From: Candidatus Pseudogracilibacillus intestinigallinarum
Lineage (GTDB): Bacteria > Bacillota > Bacilli > Bacillales > Amphibacillaceae
Direction: 5' to 3'
NCBI GenBank assembly: GCA_019113205.1
Contig: DXHX01000050.1
Span: forward strand, 1 to 47,985
DNA length: 47,985 nucleotides
In this document: in pieces, positions 47,967-47,985 of the stretch
Numbering within the stretch: the stretch's first letter is position 1
Layout: each line of letters opens with the position of its first letter
Notes under the pieces: generated by a model
What the model was told of the DNA's origin: nothing
Databases searched by the model: none
What the model saw: only the letters and a program-made list of their open reading frames with translations
Translations under genes and position numbers: made by a program

Positions 47967-47985
47967 AAAGACAACTTAAATAAGA

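Overview
The window is a chromosomal core segment of an AT-rich, aerobic, endospore-forming member of the Bacillaceae (Firmicutes). The evidence is the near-complete synteny with the Bacillus subtilis cta-ylb-dcw-spoIIG-ylm-ileS-lspA region, bacillithiol synthesis (bshC), meso-diaminopimelate-type MurE, and the sporulation genes spoVD, spoVE, spoIIGA, sigE and sigG. I see no transposon, prophage, CRISPR array, rRNA or tRNA gene, and I did not find an undescribed defence or accessory system. The interest lies in missing genes and in local regulatory structures.

Layout. Positions 1-472 hold the 3' end of an RluA-type pseudouridine synthase. Positions 486-7459 hold haem A synthase (ctaA, minus strand) and the caa3 cytochrome oxidase operon ctaCDEF plus ctaG; ctaB is absent and a noncoding gap of about 960 bp lies in its place. 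Positions 7633-15657 hold a yugN-like gene and the ylb block: CAP protein, ricF, ylbG, rsmD, coaD, ylbJ, the protease ylbL, tmcAL, ylbN and rpmF. Positions 15831-20465 hold a crotonase-fold protein, a GNAT protein, panE, a DUF3397 membrane protein and bshC. Positions 20722-36943 hold the division and cell wall cluster mraZ-rsmH-ftsL-pbpB-spoVD-murE-murF-mraY-murD-spoVE-divIB-ftsA-ftsZ. Compared with B. subtilis, murF is inserted and murG, murB, ylxW, ylxX and sbp are missing. Positions 37304-39824 hold spoIIGA-sigE-sigG. Positions 39926-43013 hold ylmC-ylmE-sepF-ylmG-ylmH-divIVA (ylmA and ylmD absent). Positions 43058-47941 hold a T-box-controlled ileS, then lspA and an rluD-like gene. The last bases carry a promoter for a gene outside the window, by synteny pyrR.

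How the genes work together. The left part builds and equips the respiratory oxidase. The middle makes lipid-linked peptidoglycan precursors (MurE, MurF, MurD, MraY) and the divisome (FtsL, DivIB, PBP2B, FtsA, FtsZ, SepF, DivIVA). The sporulation paralogues SpoVD and SpoVE reuse this chemistry for spore cortex. SpoIIGA activates pro-sigma-E in the mother cell and SigG acts in the forespore. The best regulatory observations are a sigG leader whose RBS-masking hairpin arm lies inside the sigF-type promoter, so that only read-through RNA can fold it; a sigma-E-like promoter and an RBS-duplicating hairpin between murD and spoVE; and four helically phased GTGG repeats before mraZ.

Starts were chosen by ribosome-binding-site spacing and family N-termini, so several differ from the longest reading frame. 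No search or folding software was run. Promoter calls are consensus matches made by eye in AT-rich DNA and should be weighed accordingly.
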